Both the position numbers and the translations under genes were made by a program. Shown piece by piece: positions 1-11,539 of a stretch of DNA of 64,000 nt (position 1 is the stretch's first letter; each line of letters opens with the position of its first letter). Below the pieces are notes generated by a model. It searched no databases, was not told the DNA's origin, and worked only from the letters and a program-made list of their open reading frames with translations. The DNA is from Heligmosomoides polygyrus polygyrus (lineage: Eukaryota > Nematoda > Chromadorea > Rhabditida > Heligmosomidae), in the NCBI GenBank assembly GCA_947396885.1, contig OX377205.1, positions 62,592,969 to 62,656,968 on the forward strand. Reading direction: 5' to 3'.

Positions 1-2
1 TG

Positions 3-125
3 AACGAACGATATGTGGCCGTCGAGCGAGGAGAGTCAATTGGAGCACTCTGGCGTGCGACAGGGACGAATGGAGACTGGTGGTCCCCGCTTGAACAGCT
101 CGATGATCAATTGGACGACAGATGA
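3..125 (+). pseudogene. RTE-type retrotransposon, last 40 codons of ORF
   Basis: Frame 3 reads NERYVAVERG, then IGALWRATGTNGDWW and PLEQLDDQLDDR before a TGA at 123-125. The same tail (ERYDSLRVPEA, HWSTLARERT, ending in a basic/acidic tail) occurs at 51,220-51,360 in a longer RTE-type fragment, so this is the C-terminal end of a non-LTR retrotransposon reverse-transcriptase protein whose body lies outside the window. A 5'-truncated or cut-off copy; no function is expected. Assignment rests on the match to the in-window relative. Confidence 0.7.
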
Positions 126-321
126 TAGAGGTGATTCATGAAAAATTTCATGTACCATTTCAATATCACTACATCAGGAAAATAAAAGTTAACTAAAACT
201 TCACTGTCTTTAATTTTTAACAACTAAAAGCTGAGCAAGGCTCAGAGTTAGGAAAGCAGATCGCCAGAAGCGGTCATTGAGGATGACCTGCCAACATTTT
301 TAAATTTTCAATTTGGAAATA

Positions 322-640
322 GGGCGCGTGTAGGGGAGACGCCGACTGTCGTCTGCATCTCATACCAGGTTCTTGGTTCGGATTTCCCGCCCAGGCCAAC
401 CAAGCCTTCCATCCCTCCGTGGTCGGTGAGTTGGTACCTGTCTCCGCTAGTATCGCCACTTGTCTGGGAGGGATAAAGCGCTGAATTGTTCATCGGCTGA
501 CCACCGCAAGTCATTTTATGGACAAACACGCATTCAAATCGCCTCCACGACATCCCGTAGAAGTAGAATGCGTGGCGCATCCCAAAAGGGATTAAGTAGC
601 GCCGTCGATTATCCTTTTAATCTGGAGATGGAGAATAACC
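322..640 (+). mobile_element. tRNA-derived SINE copy 1
   Basis: The segment GGTTCTTGGTTCGGATTTCC followed by CCCAGGCCAACCAAGCCTTCC recurs at 7,709, 53,379 and, on the minus strand, near 57,300. The GGTTCGGATT core resembles a Pol III B box. Downstream body sequence (TTCATCGGCTGACCACCGC, CGCCTCCACGACATCCCGTA) is shared with the 57 kb copy, and the CCACGACATCCCGTA part with the 7.7 kb copy. The best A-box half (GTAGGGCAGTGG) survives at 53,329-53,340. Repetition plus split Pol III boxes fit a tRNA-derived SINE of about 320 bp; the source tRNA was not identified. Confidence 0.55.
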
Positions 641-2540
641 ATACCCATAGTAACTCTACGAAAAGTGGTTAGTTAATGCATAATTAAATTCCCTTCAGAA
701 CACTAGTTTTATAGCTTTATATAGAATTTTAAGTTAGATTTTAAATAGATGACTGTTGATATCGAGAAGAATACGAAGCCAAATTATGAAAGTAGATAAA
801 CGTTCTATAAAAGAACTTCTTGTCACAATCAATCAAGAAAACAAAGCGGCATAGTTCACGAGTAAATGGCGCAATAGCTACAAGAGCACACGCCAAAAAT
901 CCCACTTTACATACTCTAGAAACGCTATTTTGGAGTGAAACTCACGATTCTGTAATACTGTTTGGATCCTTTTTATTCGATTTCTATGCTATAATTTTGC
1001 TCGCAGCTCTGTCTCGTTTTCCGTTTTCTGGCCAATTTCTGGCCATTTTCCCAGAAAACAGAAAGCAGTAAAAATTTGCCTAAAATGGCCAGAAAATCAG
1101 AAAACAGAAAACAGAAATTCCGCCCATCCCTGGTCCCGACAACGAAATTTGAAGTCCGCATTTGAGTTAGCGACGCATTCGTCATCGAAAATGTCGGCGA
1201 ATTTGCAGAATACATGTGCAGGAGGCCTGATGCACTAACGAGAGCTGGACCTCCGCCTTAAGTCTGACCTAGTATGGTAGCGGCGGTGATTTACTCTCTT
1301 GAAACGCGTCGTAGTTCCAACCCATGAAATAAATAGAAAACTACTGACCTAGGCTGTATATATTAGTGCTGTCCCTAGGGCAATGTATTTAGAAACATCC
1401 AGTTACAAAATTGTGTCTAATTACATGCAGCAGAAACTTACCATGTCGAGATTCCAAGAAGAGAGAAGCTGGAGATTATTTACTGATTTCAGCTAAAATG
1501 GTTAGCGGTATAATGTAACTTTAAAGCTTCAAAGTGAACCACCTCATCTGTCGCTGACCTAAGATGAATTTCCTTCCGTAGGTACGTTTTATAAACTCAG
1601 GCAAAGCGCAGCTAATAGGGAACGTTTACAGTGCACTGACTGTGAGATTAAAAGCTGCGTGGAACGCACAGCCAGAGAGCGAACAGCTCATTCGGTGGGC
1701 CTGTGCCTCCTAATGAAACTACTCGACTCGATGTTTACCAAGAGCTCTGTCACGTCGCAGAAATTTGGGCCTGCACCGTGGCCGAACAGCAAACCCATCA
1801 CGGACTCCACTTCCACAGCTCAGAAACGAACAGAACGTCTCACCCTCGTGAGCAACGGCACAAAATGTGCTGGAAGTCAACGCTTCAGGAGGTGGTCTCC
1901 AATTAGGATGACTGACGTGCTCATCGGGTAGCAAAGCATACAGTAACCTCCTCGCCTACGGCATGGGATGAGGCAACAAAGAGCTGAATGAAGTTGGCAA
2001 GAAAGCAACACTAATAGTGGTGATGATATGATAATGGATCTAAGGGAATGAAAACGACATTAGAAATTCAACGACACGGTTGAGGACGTTGAAGAGCAAA
2101 CTTGAGCTGTGAGGATCAGGAATTTCTTCATCGACGCACCTACGTAATCGGAGAGGTATGTGCATTGAACCGTCCCATCTCTAGAGGGTGTATCGATGTC
2201 GACAAAATGGAACAGAAGCATTAGGAGAAGGGAAGGAAAACTGGAAGAAGTGCGTTTCTAGTATAGAGACTGATGCAGTGCGAATGCAATTAAATTAAAC
2301 CAGTATTGGTTTGCAGTAGATGTGCATCCGAACTGACCCGCGAATAGAACACAGTCTGAAGGGATGAGCACTTTCGAAGATTTTCAGGCAGTGTGAACGT
2401 GAGACAGCTCCCTGCTAACCACTTGAAAGCGGTTTCAGGACGAGGGGTTACCTGAGCTCAACGAGTCAGAAATCCTAAATATCGTCACTGATAGAAGATT
2501 ATGCAGTGCAGAAGTATGAAACCCCAGGAGGTGGCACGGC
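641..2540. other. No recognisable gene
   Basis: Only short open frames, none with a motif I recognise. The one structured part is the inverted repeat at 1,016-1,113, listed separately. Confidence 0.5.
1016..1113. repeat. Imperfect inverted repeat, about 33-bp arms
   Basis: Left arm 1,016-1,049 (ends TTTCTGGCCATTTT) pairs with right arm 1,082-1,113 (AAAATGGCCAGAAAATCAG), leaving a 32-nt loop that itself repeats CAGAAAACAGAAA. Purine-rich arms and small size suggest a MITE or snapback remnant; no target duplication seen. Confidence 0.5.
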
Positions 2541-2564
2541 TTCAAGCGTCACTGATAGACTCCT

Positions 2565-3015
2565 GTGCAGGCGGCGACTAGGCGCAGAACATCCTCGGCT
2601 AGGGAGACATATTGGGAATGCTTTCTGAGCGCAGTTCCGCTCATCTGTCCAAACGACATCGTGCGCCTGTTTGTGAAGGGCGTCTTTATTGAGACGCAGG
2701 TGACACTGCTTGCTTGTTGTAGTTGTAGAGGTGCATACATCGGTGTAACAGCTCGCTCATCCTACGTTCGAGTTAATGAACACCTAGAAGGGAAGAACAG
2801 GTCACTGCCGCAGGATAAACGACCATAACGGCGTCAACTTTGTGGTCACATTTAAATTCTAGCACGGGAGAGCCATACCGCAGCACTCAAAACCCTGGAG
2901 GGGTTCTGGATACAGGAAAAGAGCCCGAAGTTGAATTGGCTTGGCAATGCGTCTACATTACCCGCGAACTCACCCCTTACATCAGCCTCGTCCTTTTAGA
3001 AAATTTCAACTTGTG
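2565..3015 (+). pseudogene. Penelope-like element, GIY-YIG endonuclease relic
   Basis: Residues read CSCRGAYIGVTARSSYVRVN then EHLEGKNRS, matching the GIY-YIG endonuclease start CGELYIGETGRLLGIRVKEH of the better copy at 33.9 kb. After a frameshift the plus strand gives TLEGFWIQEKSPKLN, the equivalent of KALEAFWIHRRNPSMN, and another frame gives ITRELTPYISLV, the equivalent of ITSEFLPFIPL at the protein end. In Penelope-like elements this domain follows the reverse transcriptase and nicks the target. The RT part is absent, and at least two frameshifts plus a stop make this a dead 3' fragment. The order of motifs leaves little doubt about the family. Confidence 0.8.
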
Positions 3016-3157
3016 GGGTCTCCTCGGTTGTTCTAAATGATGGACTGTTGTTGCCTACCTCTGCTGGAAGGGCTGCTGTTTGGTGGGTCTTTGAATTTTC
3101 GCAAGGTCCGTGGCGATGTTTGGCCCAGTAGATTCAACATGTGTCTGGAGTTTTTCA

Positions 3158-3193
3158 CACTCCGAAGAAGGCGACATCGCTGAAACATCAGTC
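3158..3193 (+). ncRNA. Hammerhead-ribozyme-like motif, Penelope 3' region
   Basis: Reading 5' to 3': outer stem ACT, core CCGAAGA (canonical hammerhead core is CUGANGA), helix II GGCGA-CA-TCGCT, core GAAA, short C-ATC, then AGT closing the outer stem. Minimal type I hammerheads are known from Penelope-like elements (Cervera and De la Pena). The motif sits about 150 bp past the endonuclease relic. One core base (U to C) deviates, so cleavage is doubtful. A second copy at 34,532 keeps the stems with different bases. Confidence 0.45.
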
Positions 3194-3599
3194 GAGAAAT
3201 ACAGCTTGTGCCTTCGAGTTCAGCACTACAATAAAGCAGTGGAAAACGATCAATGCCGAGATTCATCGAGGGTCGAAGCTGACAGGTACTGCCAAGCTTG
3301 TTTAGGTAGAAATGAAAATGTGGGTGGAAAGGAAGATGTGGATGTGGATGGAAGTCTACGAGGTTAGCGTCCTAAGCACCCTAACAGAAGAACTTGTTAG
3401 TAGGCGTGAAATCAGAAACAGACCGATTGGCCGAGAAATCTATGTATGTAAACACAATCCATAAACAGAAATACTTGTACGTCATAGTTGTGCGCTACGT
3501 TTCAACCACTCGTTTCGATGGGTCGAACAAAACTTTGAAAACCAGTCGCTTTTTTGAGAGAGTAGTTACAACGGCGCACAATAACGGAGGAAACGTAAA

Positions 3600-3960
3600 C
3601 CACACCGGTGGTATGCTCACCAAGTGCAATATAAAGCCTCAGATTTCTTCGCGAGGCGGCTCTCCAAAAAACGTTGCAGTTCCGAAAATATTCATTTCCT
3701 CCATGACAACGCTCCTCCGACTGCTGCACTCGTGACTCCCGAGAGAATTCTGGATGTGAGCTGGGAATTTGGAGTTTTGTTACGTAATTTCCAGGCGCAA
3801 CAACGTCCCGAATAACATTCCTCTTCACGGATTGAAGTGAAAAATGCGAAAGCACAACAGCGGGTGATAAGGTGGCCCAAAGCGGGGTATTTTGTCACTA
3901 GAGACTCCTGTGAGAAAACCAACTGGCATGATGTATAAGCAATGAGCGGTAAGTGTAGAT
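3600..3960 (+). pseudogene. Mariner-type transposase relic
   Basis: Around 3,690-3,770 the frame reads IHFLHDNAPPTAALVTPERI then LDVSWEFGVL, which corresponds to the mariner catalytic segment around the second aspartate (family pattern LLHDNARPH, then LGWEVL). Further on, VIRWPKAGYFV resembles the C-terminal RW..V....GxYF region. Upstream DE/VWW blocks were not found and frames shift, so only the second half survives. Tc1/mariner superfamily is fairly clear; the subfamily is not. Confidence 0.5.
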
Positions 3961-5610
3961 GAGCTAACTATAAAAGGGAAAGAGGTACGATGCAGAAAAG
4001 GGCCACGCTCCAAAACCAACTAACAAAGGGGTCTAGAACTATGCACTTCACTACGAGCTGAAGTGAAGTTACATTATGTCATTCCGTCTGTTGATCAGCC
4101 TGCCGATGGATGAGTGACTTCAACTGAGGAGGCGGAGTTCGAAGGCGGCGAATGGAGGATCTTTCTTTCCATGAATAACATGAAACTTGAGAAGGCGCGA
4201 GAAAATCAGGTTACCAGTCCCCATTCAGAGGGAATATTGTTGATATGGCTGTTTTGTCCACGAAAATGGCGGCCGTTGTAAGCATCACTATCACACAAAG
4301 AAGAGCGACGAGGCTTTGCCACAGAACACGCGCTTGATCGAAATTCCTCTATTAGTCATTAGAGCAAAAAAGCGAGTCTACATATTTCTGTACTGATCGA
4401 GGTTCCCGGTTGCGAAGCACTGCTAAGTGGAGGTCTCATTAGCTTCCCAGAGACCACTCTTACAATGCCATTGTGCACACGCTTTGTGTGCGATTCGGAC
4501 TTGTTCCATTTGCGTCGGCCACGGAAGTGGTTTGAGTCTCTGTCACCACCTCCACACCACATTAAAGAGTCCCATTCCAATACGGGCGCTTTGAAGTGGC
4601 CCTTTCAATTTACCGCTTACTGCTACTGATCTTACCACACCTGTTAAGCGCCGTGCGTTCTTGTTCTTATTGAAGCATTGTCGTATACCACATAAATCAT
4701 TTTCATGGTAAATGTCATTAGCATCATTGGGTTTTCAAAATAATGCAGCTGTTGAGTCTCTATGATACTAGTGAAAACACCACAATATAAGAAATTTTAA
4801 TAACTACAATGTTAGGGTTGAAAGAAGTGCTGAGATCTACAGATCACTCCCAAAAGAAAGTAGAGTTAACAACTCCTTCTGCTTAAGGTGGCACAGTTGT
4901 AAAACGATGAACTGAATCTGTGTTTGACCTAGATTTAAAAAGTACAAAATCTCTTTAGGCAACCGGTGACGTGGAAAAGGTACGTCTGAAGGAGAGTGAC
5001 AAAACAGCCCGGTAAGCTTTATTCTCTCCTTTTCAGCTTATTAAATTTGCTGACATCCGAGGCATTTCTTGAAGACGATCCTGGCAGAGCAGTGGAAAAG
5101 ATGACATCGTTGGAGGTTTTTCGACTGTTTCTGCTTATCCATTTTTTGGTGGCCGAGATTCCTCAACTTTTCCAAGGTGTGTGGTTGAACGATGTTGTGA
5201 AGGTCTTAAATTTCTCTTTCGATAATCTTGCTACACCCCCATCAAACCTTTGGAGTAATTTCGATAAAGAGCCGAAAGATTTTGGTGGGTGATCTTTTAG
5301 ACCAGATTTAGGTACAAGTCGCCCAATGCTGACCATGCCACTTTCGTCGAAGTTGCGTGTATGAAGTTGGTTTACAACCGTTGACTAGTGGTAAAACTGA
5401 TATTAGCACTTGTTTGGCTAACGTTTCAGCGTTGCTTCCTTCGGCAGATGAAGATGTCCGTTCATCTGTGGAGCGTCACTTGATACTACTCGCTTCCGCA
5501 AGTTGAGCTGAACACCGACATCTGAGTGCTGGCGACAGACCCTTGTGGCAGGCCGATCTACGAGCATCTTCTGTCACATCATACGGTTGATGATGCTTAA
5601 GAGTTCCCGA
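3961..5610. other. No recognisable gene; one possible exon-like ORF
   Basis: A 98-codon open frame at 4,996-5,292 is preceded by a good nematode-like acceptor (CTCTCCTTTTCAG ending at 5,036) and contains a possible donor (CAAG|GTGTGT near 5,176). The product (LLNLLTSEAFLEDDPGR, then VEKMTSLEVFRLF) matches nothing I know. Chance is at least as likely. Confidence 0.2.
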
Positions 5611-5614
5611 TTAA

Positions 5615-5765
5615 GTACTACGGCTTCCGTGGGAGCCGACGCGCACTCGCAGAGCTCGGCGAGTGAGAAGAGTATGCGAGGGCCCCTCATAAGAGAACGG
5701 CAACAGAGCTAGTCTGAAAGTCCCGCAACGTAGACAAGACCGCGTTGCAACGTGGAAGGTAGGTA
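5615..5765 (+). pseudogene. RTE-type retrotransposon 5'-end fragment
   Basis: The stretch GGGAGCCGACGCGCACTCGC ... GAGCTAGTCTGAAAGTCCCG ... AACGTAGACAAGAC matches, on the opposite strand, the beginning of the RTE relic at 56.1-56.3 kb (its protein reads REPTRTRKARRVWKVCEDPR, then ELVRKSRNVGKTRVATLNVG). It stops right where the endonuclease LNVG motif would begin. A piece from the 5' end alone is unusual, because target-primed retrotransposition normally preserves 3' ends. Confidence 0.55.
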
Positions 5766-5769
5766 TGAT

Positions 5770-7690
5770 GACAGCACATGTAGCTAGTCGTGCGATAATA
5801 TTTCTTACTGCCGTAATTTTATTTAATTTAAAACAATGTGACCATTCTTTCTTGCCCCACATTCCACAGCTGAGTTTTCCCTACAGATCTTCCTACAATA
5901 AAGGTCTTCCTACAATAAAGGTAGAGGATCTTCCTATACAATAATACAATATCCTAATATTGTGCTGACTATGATCAATGATGCCTCTTTCTTGCATGAA
6001 ACATGTCCTTTTGTTCTAGGGTGGACACACTTTGAATCAAAACTGTCTACATTCAAATAAAAGTGTCGAGTTTATAGGCAATTAACGTACTTTATTTACT
6101 CCAAAACGAATCCCCGAAGCTTTCAATATCTTCGGCAATTTGGTTCCACCTTCCCGCCGTATGGTCAGTACTAGGCGCCTTCACGTTGCCGCTCTTTGTT
6201 CTCTTCAGAACCTGCCTCTTAAAAAGGAATCATGCGAAAAACAGCAGCTCCATATCTGTCTCGGTCCATGATGACCAGCAGCGCATTCATTCTCAGCTAC
6301 AGAGCAGAGATGCGCTGGCAGAAGACGGCAAGTACTGAGGAGCGCTGTATCACTGAATGAATACCGCTGACTTTATGGGAAGACTTGTTGAACTGAAACC
6401 GGAGATGATGCAGCAAGTTCTAAGCCCGCTGTCGCGACAGTCTCTGGTGGCAAACAGCCACTCGGAGATAGGCCATGAACCTCTTGAGCGTCATCCATGT
6501 CATGTGGTCGACGAGGCGGTGATTTGTCGTCGGACATCAAAGTTTAACGCCACAGCGATTGTAATATGTGTCCGGAACAGCGAGTTCGGATGATGAATAG
6601 GCGGTGAACGAGTGATGGCTAGCCGCAGGTGGGAGGACAGCGCCCGTGCGCACTACTGATTTACCATGAGTGAAGCGGTTGATAAATGCCATCATCGGCT
6701 GGGAGGGAGTGCCGTTTCTCTTCAAATAGCTAACATCGACCTCGTATGGGTGAGGCCTGGCTGTGTCTTACCAGCTAAGAAATTTTTGTTAATACAGTTT
6801 TGACAGCCGAAGACCTTCATTTACAATCTACAAGGTTAGTCAAAGGTTGGTTCGTATTTTCCGCAATCCGTTCGCAGAATTTTTTACACAATATGATCCC
6901 AAGTGATTTTCTACTACCCACATTTCTGAAGTTCCTTCTTTGATTTATGAATACTGTATCATCCAAAAAAACGTAGGTCGTACAAAAATATATAGAAGCA
7001 TTGGTGAGGAGAAGAATGATTCCGCTGCTCTCCAATCTGCAATAAGTAGTGCGGTTGAGACATGGTCGGCGGGGATCGTTCGTCATTCAGGAAATTCAAC
7101 CAGAGTGCCTCATCTTGAACTCCAACCCAGCAGAATTTCTTATCACGATGGCAAACAACAACTAGTAGTGGCGCTTCTTTGTGGGACATAGGATTCATTT
7201 TAGGCACTTAAACCCTCTTTATTAAGCCCTGCCCTGTAGATCATGATGACAAGGACCAGAGACAGTGCATATTACGTTTATGAGTCCTCGCCATTCAAAA
7301 CAAGTTTCATGGATGTCGAAACATCCAACAAAGATGTGTTGTTCCCCTCACCTCTTTGGAATAACCCCGTCTTGTTTTTCAAAGAAAACTCTCGCTCAGT
7401 CGTGCCTCGCACCTACATATTTCGTGTTTATCTAAAATCACAAAAATTTCAAAAAATCTGGAATTCCATGCAAAATCTTATAAACGGTCTTGCTTCCATT
7501 TGCCGTGTAATGTATAAGATAGAATTCTCAGCAAAATTAGGTCAACAGTTAAGTAGTAAATTAAGTTAAAAATAATTTAGTTTCGGTTTGAGTTGGGCCA
7601 CGTTGCCCACATCCTATACTTCATGACGGGATTCCCATATTGTCGTTTTCTTCAGGGCGCGCAGCATCGCAGTTAGAGGAGGTGAGGAGT
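5770..7690. other. No recognisable gene
   Basis: Short open frames only. A 108-codon frame at 7,243-7,569 has no motif I recognise. No long repeats shared with the rest of the window were noticed. Confidence 0.45.
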
Positions 7691-7895
7691 TTTTCGTGCA
7701 TGCGATTCCAGGTTCTTGGTGCGGCTTCCCTCCCAGACAAACCAATCCTTCCATCCCTCTAGGTTCGTTGAATGCGGTGCCTGCAGGTCGATAAAATGAT
7801 CAAATAGCCCTTCCACGACATCCCGTAGGAGTACGTAGAGTGAGTGGCGCATCTCGAAAAGAACGATTAACGCAGTCCTTTATCCTTTTATTGTT
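7690..7895 (+). mobile_element. tRNA-derived SINE copy 2
   Basis: Shares CCAGGTTCTTGG, CCAATCCTTCCATCCCTC and TTCCACGACATCCCGTAGGA with the copy at 322-640, including the probable B-box region. It lacks the middle TTCATCGGCTGGCC block, so it is internally deleted. Confidence 0.45.
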
Positions 7896-7899
7896 ACCC

Positions 7900-9552
7900 A
7901 CTTTTCCCTTACTGTGGACAAAGGACCGTTAACCGGTTCCTTCCTGAAATCCATTCAGAAGCTCTTTTGGGACTTCTGTTGTAATTTCTTCCCCCTTTAA
8001 AGAGCCAATTTGAGGGATAAGTGCTCGGATAAGAGAAATATTCACTTGATGGAAGTCGACTATCAAAACTCCGAAGAGATGGAATACAGAGCTCCTAGAT
8101 ATACCCACAGAGAAGGGATCATTCGATGTAGTCATTAGGTGAAGGAGTTACAGTTACACAGCTACATCTCCATAGTGAGCTTTCTCTCCAAAAAAGAGGG
8201 CATCACGACAATAAGCTTATCCTTAGTGTCAGCCTTAATATAATATTGCATGCATAGGATAATTTTTAGTAACAATAAACGAAGCTAGAGAAATCTTTCT
8301 GTACGTTAAAGTGATCGTACATTTTCGTAACGGTTGCGAAATCGATTTTTCTTTCAAAGAATATGTTATTATTCAAGTTTTTAGAACAATACATTTAAAA
8401 AGCTTTCGCTACAGTTTTTTAGCTTTTGCATACCCTAATATCAATTTTAAAGATGCTCCAGAAGATTGACTTTTTTAGCGTTCGTACATCTATGTATGGT
8501 TATAGGAAAAGTTCCGTCAATTTTCGCGTGCTCATGCTGAAAAAACATACCAAAATATAAGCCCTACTCCTTCGCTCAATGTTGTGTACTTGTTAGAAAG
8601 AAGGAATCCCGTTCATCCCAACTTTATGTGCTGGCAACTACAGACCAAGAGAATTTTTGTTATTACTAAAATAAAATAAAGTAGCACCGTGCCGGACGCT
8701 TGCATGGCTGGATCTCATCTTAAAGCACACTGAATCGTTAGCTTCTTATTTTAAAATATGCTAAATTTAAAAGATTGAAAAATTGCGGCGATTTGCATTC
8801 ACTCTTTGGGGCTGCGAATTAAAAACTTTCAGCGAAAATCGTAGTTAATCACTCAAATAGAAAATTTATTCGGATCTTTCTAAAAAGGACCTGGTTTAAT
8901 TTGGAAATTCGTTTTTGTTTGGAATGTGCTCAGTTTGATTTAAAATGTTCAGCTTCCTTGAACGTGTCTAATTTGATGTGGTAGTGCTATGTAAAACGCT
9001 TCCGCTGATTATTTCGACTGAAACAATAGTATTCAGCTATGTGCGCTTCTAAACGAATTCAACGACTTAACGGAAGCTTAGCGAGAAAAAAATTTAAATT
9101 GAACATCCAGAATTTACAGAATTTATTGCACCTAGGCGATACGATGGGATATGGGGATCCACGACTGGATAGACGTACCGTATCTATGTATTAGATCGTA
9201 CCAAAGTTCTTGTCGTTTTAGTTCCTTGAATATTCCCACTATTGCTTTAGCATTGCACTCGTGACTTCATAGAAAGTGCGGGTAAGAGCATGAAGGGAGA
9301 ACATGTAGTCTTGAGCACATAGGTAATTTATAAGGGGCACTATTTCACAGTGGGGGCGAAAACGTATGGCTCAGCAGCGTGCCCGCCCGCTAAATCCGTT
9401 TTGAATGAATGTGCTTTTATCCATGGTGCGCGATTTCAAAATGGAGCGAGGAAATTGAACGGGTTATCAGATTTTATCCGAATTCAATGTATACTGTCGA
9501 TGCGACAAATATTAAGATGTCGTAATCTCTTGAAATTCTAGTGAACCAGACG
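7900..9552. other. AT-rich stretch without recognisable gene
   Basis: A 68-codon minus-strand frame at 7,929-8,135 (IRALIPQIGSLKGEEITTEV, then PKELLNGF) looks protein-like but I cannot place it. The rest, 8,150-9,300, is AT-rich and featureless to the eye. Confidence 0.4.
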
Positions 9553-10720
9553 TTCAGCGGCTCACCGGCTGGGCTTGGCCCTATACTCCAAAAATAGAGC
9601 CGCTAGGATCATGTAGGGATCCCGCCTGCCGCCTATTTCCCGTCCTACCCGCGCCGCCCTATTTGGACGAGTTTGTGGCGCGCGAAACCGCGCCGCAATT
9701 TGCAGGTGCATTCATTTTAAAGAATTAAACAATTCTCCTTATATAGAAGAACTTTCTAGCGAACGATTGCATTGTTGTCATGACATATCTCGTTAAGATG
9801 TAGCTGTAGAATTTGTCGGAAAACACGGACGACGCCTTAGTGCTGAGCAATGTGCCGGGACCTGAAGGAAGCCTTGGCGCTGCAGCAGAAAAGTCCTTCT
9901 CTCCAAATGCGCTGTACAAGATTCTGACTCTTGTCTCAAGAACGAGATCTACAGGAATGTGCGGAATATCCGTTCCTTGTTCCAAATGCCAGTTTACGGC
10001 CGTTTTTAGTCCTTTCGTTCCGTTCGGTGTTCCGCTCTCATTTGGGACGGAAGACGGAAGGAATTGATGAGTCATCACTCATTGGTTGTTTTGCGCTGCC
10101 TTCATTCACCACTTGAACTTAAACGAATGGCTCAAGAAATTGATTAAGTATGCTTCGCCTTTTAGTGATTGTGTTGCTTTCAAACGGGTCAAACTGCTAG
10201 CGCATCCTGATGTCGAGACCTTATCCAAATTGGATTCTTTTTTAGCTCCTTGAAGCGATGTACTATCGAATAGTGTAGATCCACAAAGGTTTCATGAACG
10301 CTTGAATCAAGAACCAAATTCCTCATTTGGAGATGCTTATCTTTTCCCTAATAATCATAGCTATGGCCTGGAACACCAATTATAAATCAAAGTTCTGTAA
10401 GCACTTCTAGGTTGCTAACAATGCGCTCCATAGAGACTTTGGATCTATCCTAGTCGGTGGAGGTGGAGTCTATCCCTCCTCCGAGTCTGTTTCAGAGCTT
10501 CAGCTACTTCCAAGTGATACAATTGTGCCCATGCGAGCTCAGAAAGTGGGTCTTAGTGCTGCCCCCTCTCAATTAGGGCCCGGGACATCCAGTAAGGCTC
10601 CTCAAGTGTCGCTAGCGGCGAAATCTCGTCATCTTACTAGTCAGCTGTGTTCATTCCGTTTTAAATACTTTTTTCTTATTTACGGAGGGATTTGCACAAA
10701 CTTCGATTTGTTACACTAGG
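9553..10720 (+). repeat. Left arm of foldback, outer part
   Basis: Reverse complement of 14,911-16,131 with small indels. The right arm has about 20 bp more near its tip (CGCTTGCTGCACGGGGGACG in reverse complement) and a 37-bp local duplication (TTCTAGAAAGTTCTTCAATA region) at 15,904-15,940. The tip contains its own short inverted pair AGCGGCTC/GAGCCGCT. Confidence 0.8.
9725..10078 (-). pseudogene. Arm-encoded ORF, possible RT C-terminal tail
   Basis: This 117-codon frame reads outward from the foldback and contains GEKDFSAAAPRL followed by SGPGTLLSTKASSVFSDKFY. The pattern resembles the C-terminal signature of some non-LTR reverse transcriptases (family pattern: FSxAxPRLWNxLPxxLR...FKxxL). 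The mirror copy in the right arm (15,514-15,904 region) carries the same residues but is shifted by a one-base indel near 15,600. No start or catalytic motifs support a working protein. I regard it as a captured relic or as non-coding. Confidence 0.25.
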
Positions 10721-11539
10721 TGAAGTGACCCGACCAGAATACACAGAAACAGCACTGCCACGCGGATTAGATAATATCGCGACCGAACGCGTCGGAGTCA
10801 CCTCAAACTTGGGTAATTAAACCTTCATTTTAAATAAATACAAATAAATACGCGCGCGAATAAGAACAACAATAAATAGCATCGAAGGTAATGCAATAAG
10901 ATAAATATGGAATGACCAGAAAAGCAAAATATGGCTACAACTATGAGGAACAAACCAAGGCAACAGCATGCACTTCAACAAGAGCAAAGCAACACTACAA
11001 AAACCCTAAACCAGCTAAATGAACCGGCAAACGACATAAGAAACGATTATAAGAGCCAAATCCCCACTATAGGAAGATACTGAACCCACAGTAGGAAATG
11101 GCAAGGCGACACAATGAAAAACAAGCGAATCTGAGCAACTAGCACAACACAAGATCAGGATACATGCAACGCAATGAGATAGGATAACAATGCAACAAGA
11201 TATAGCGACACTATTACGCGAACAACACACAAAATACACGAAAACAATAAAATATGCACAAATCCGGAACCCAGAAGGACACGCGCAAAGAGTGCAGAGG
11301 GAGAAACCACGGACACTAACACGCGCAGAACGAGACCCCTCCTAACGACCCCTCCCGGACGCGCACAGCCGCTCAAATGGCCGCCAAGCCCATGAAGAAG
11401 GCTGGGAGCGCTGATTCCTAGGAAGACCCTGAAAATCAGGAAACCCAGAGAAATAGCCCGGGGAAGGAGGAGACCCAGAGCGCGCGCGCGGCAGTCGAAA
11501 TGGGGCGCGGAATCCGTCAAAGGAGACGACTTGTCGTCA
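10721..11539 (-). repeat. 3' LTR, about 819 bp
   Basis: On the minus strand it begins TGACGACAAG. Its first 197 bp (11,343-11,539) are nearly identical to 12,365-12,561. The 10,721-11,342 part has no second copy because the 5' LTR is truncated. Confidence 0.65.

Noticed and set aside
4996..5292. Host gene exon
   Set aside because: Plausible splice signals, but no homology I can recall and no second exon identified. Length is within chance for this composition.
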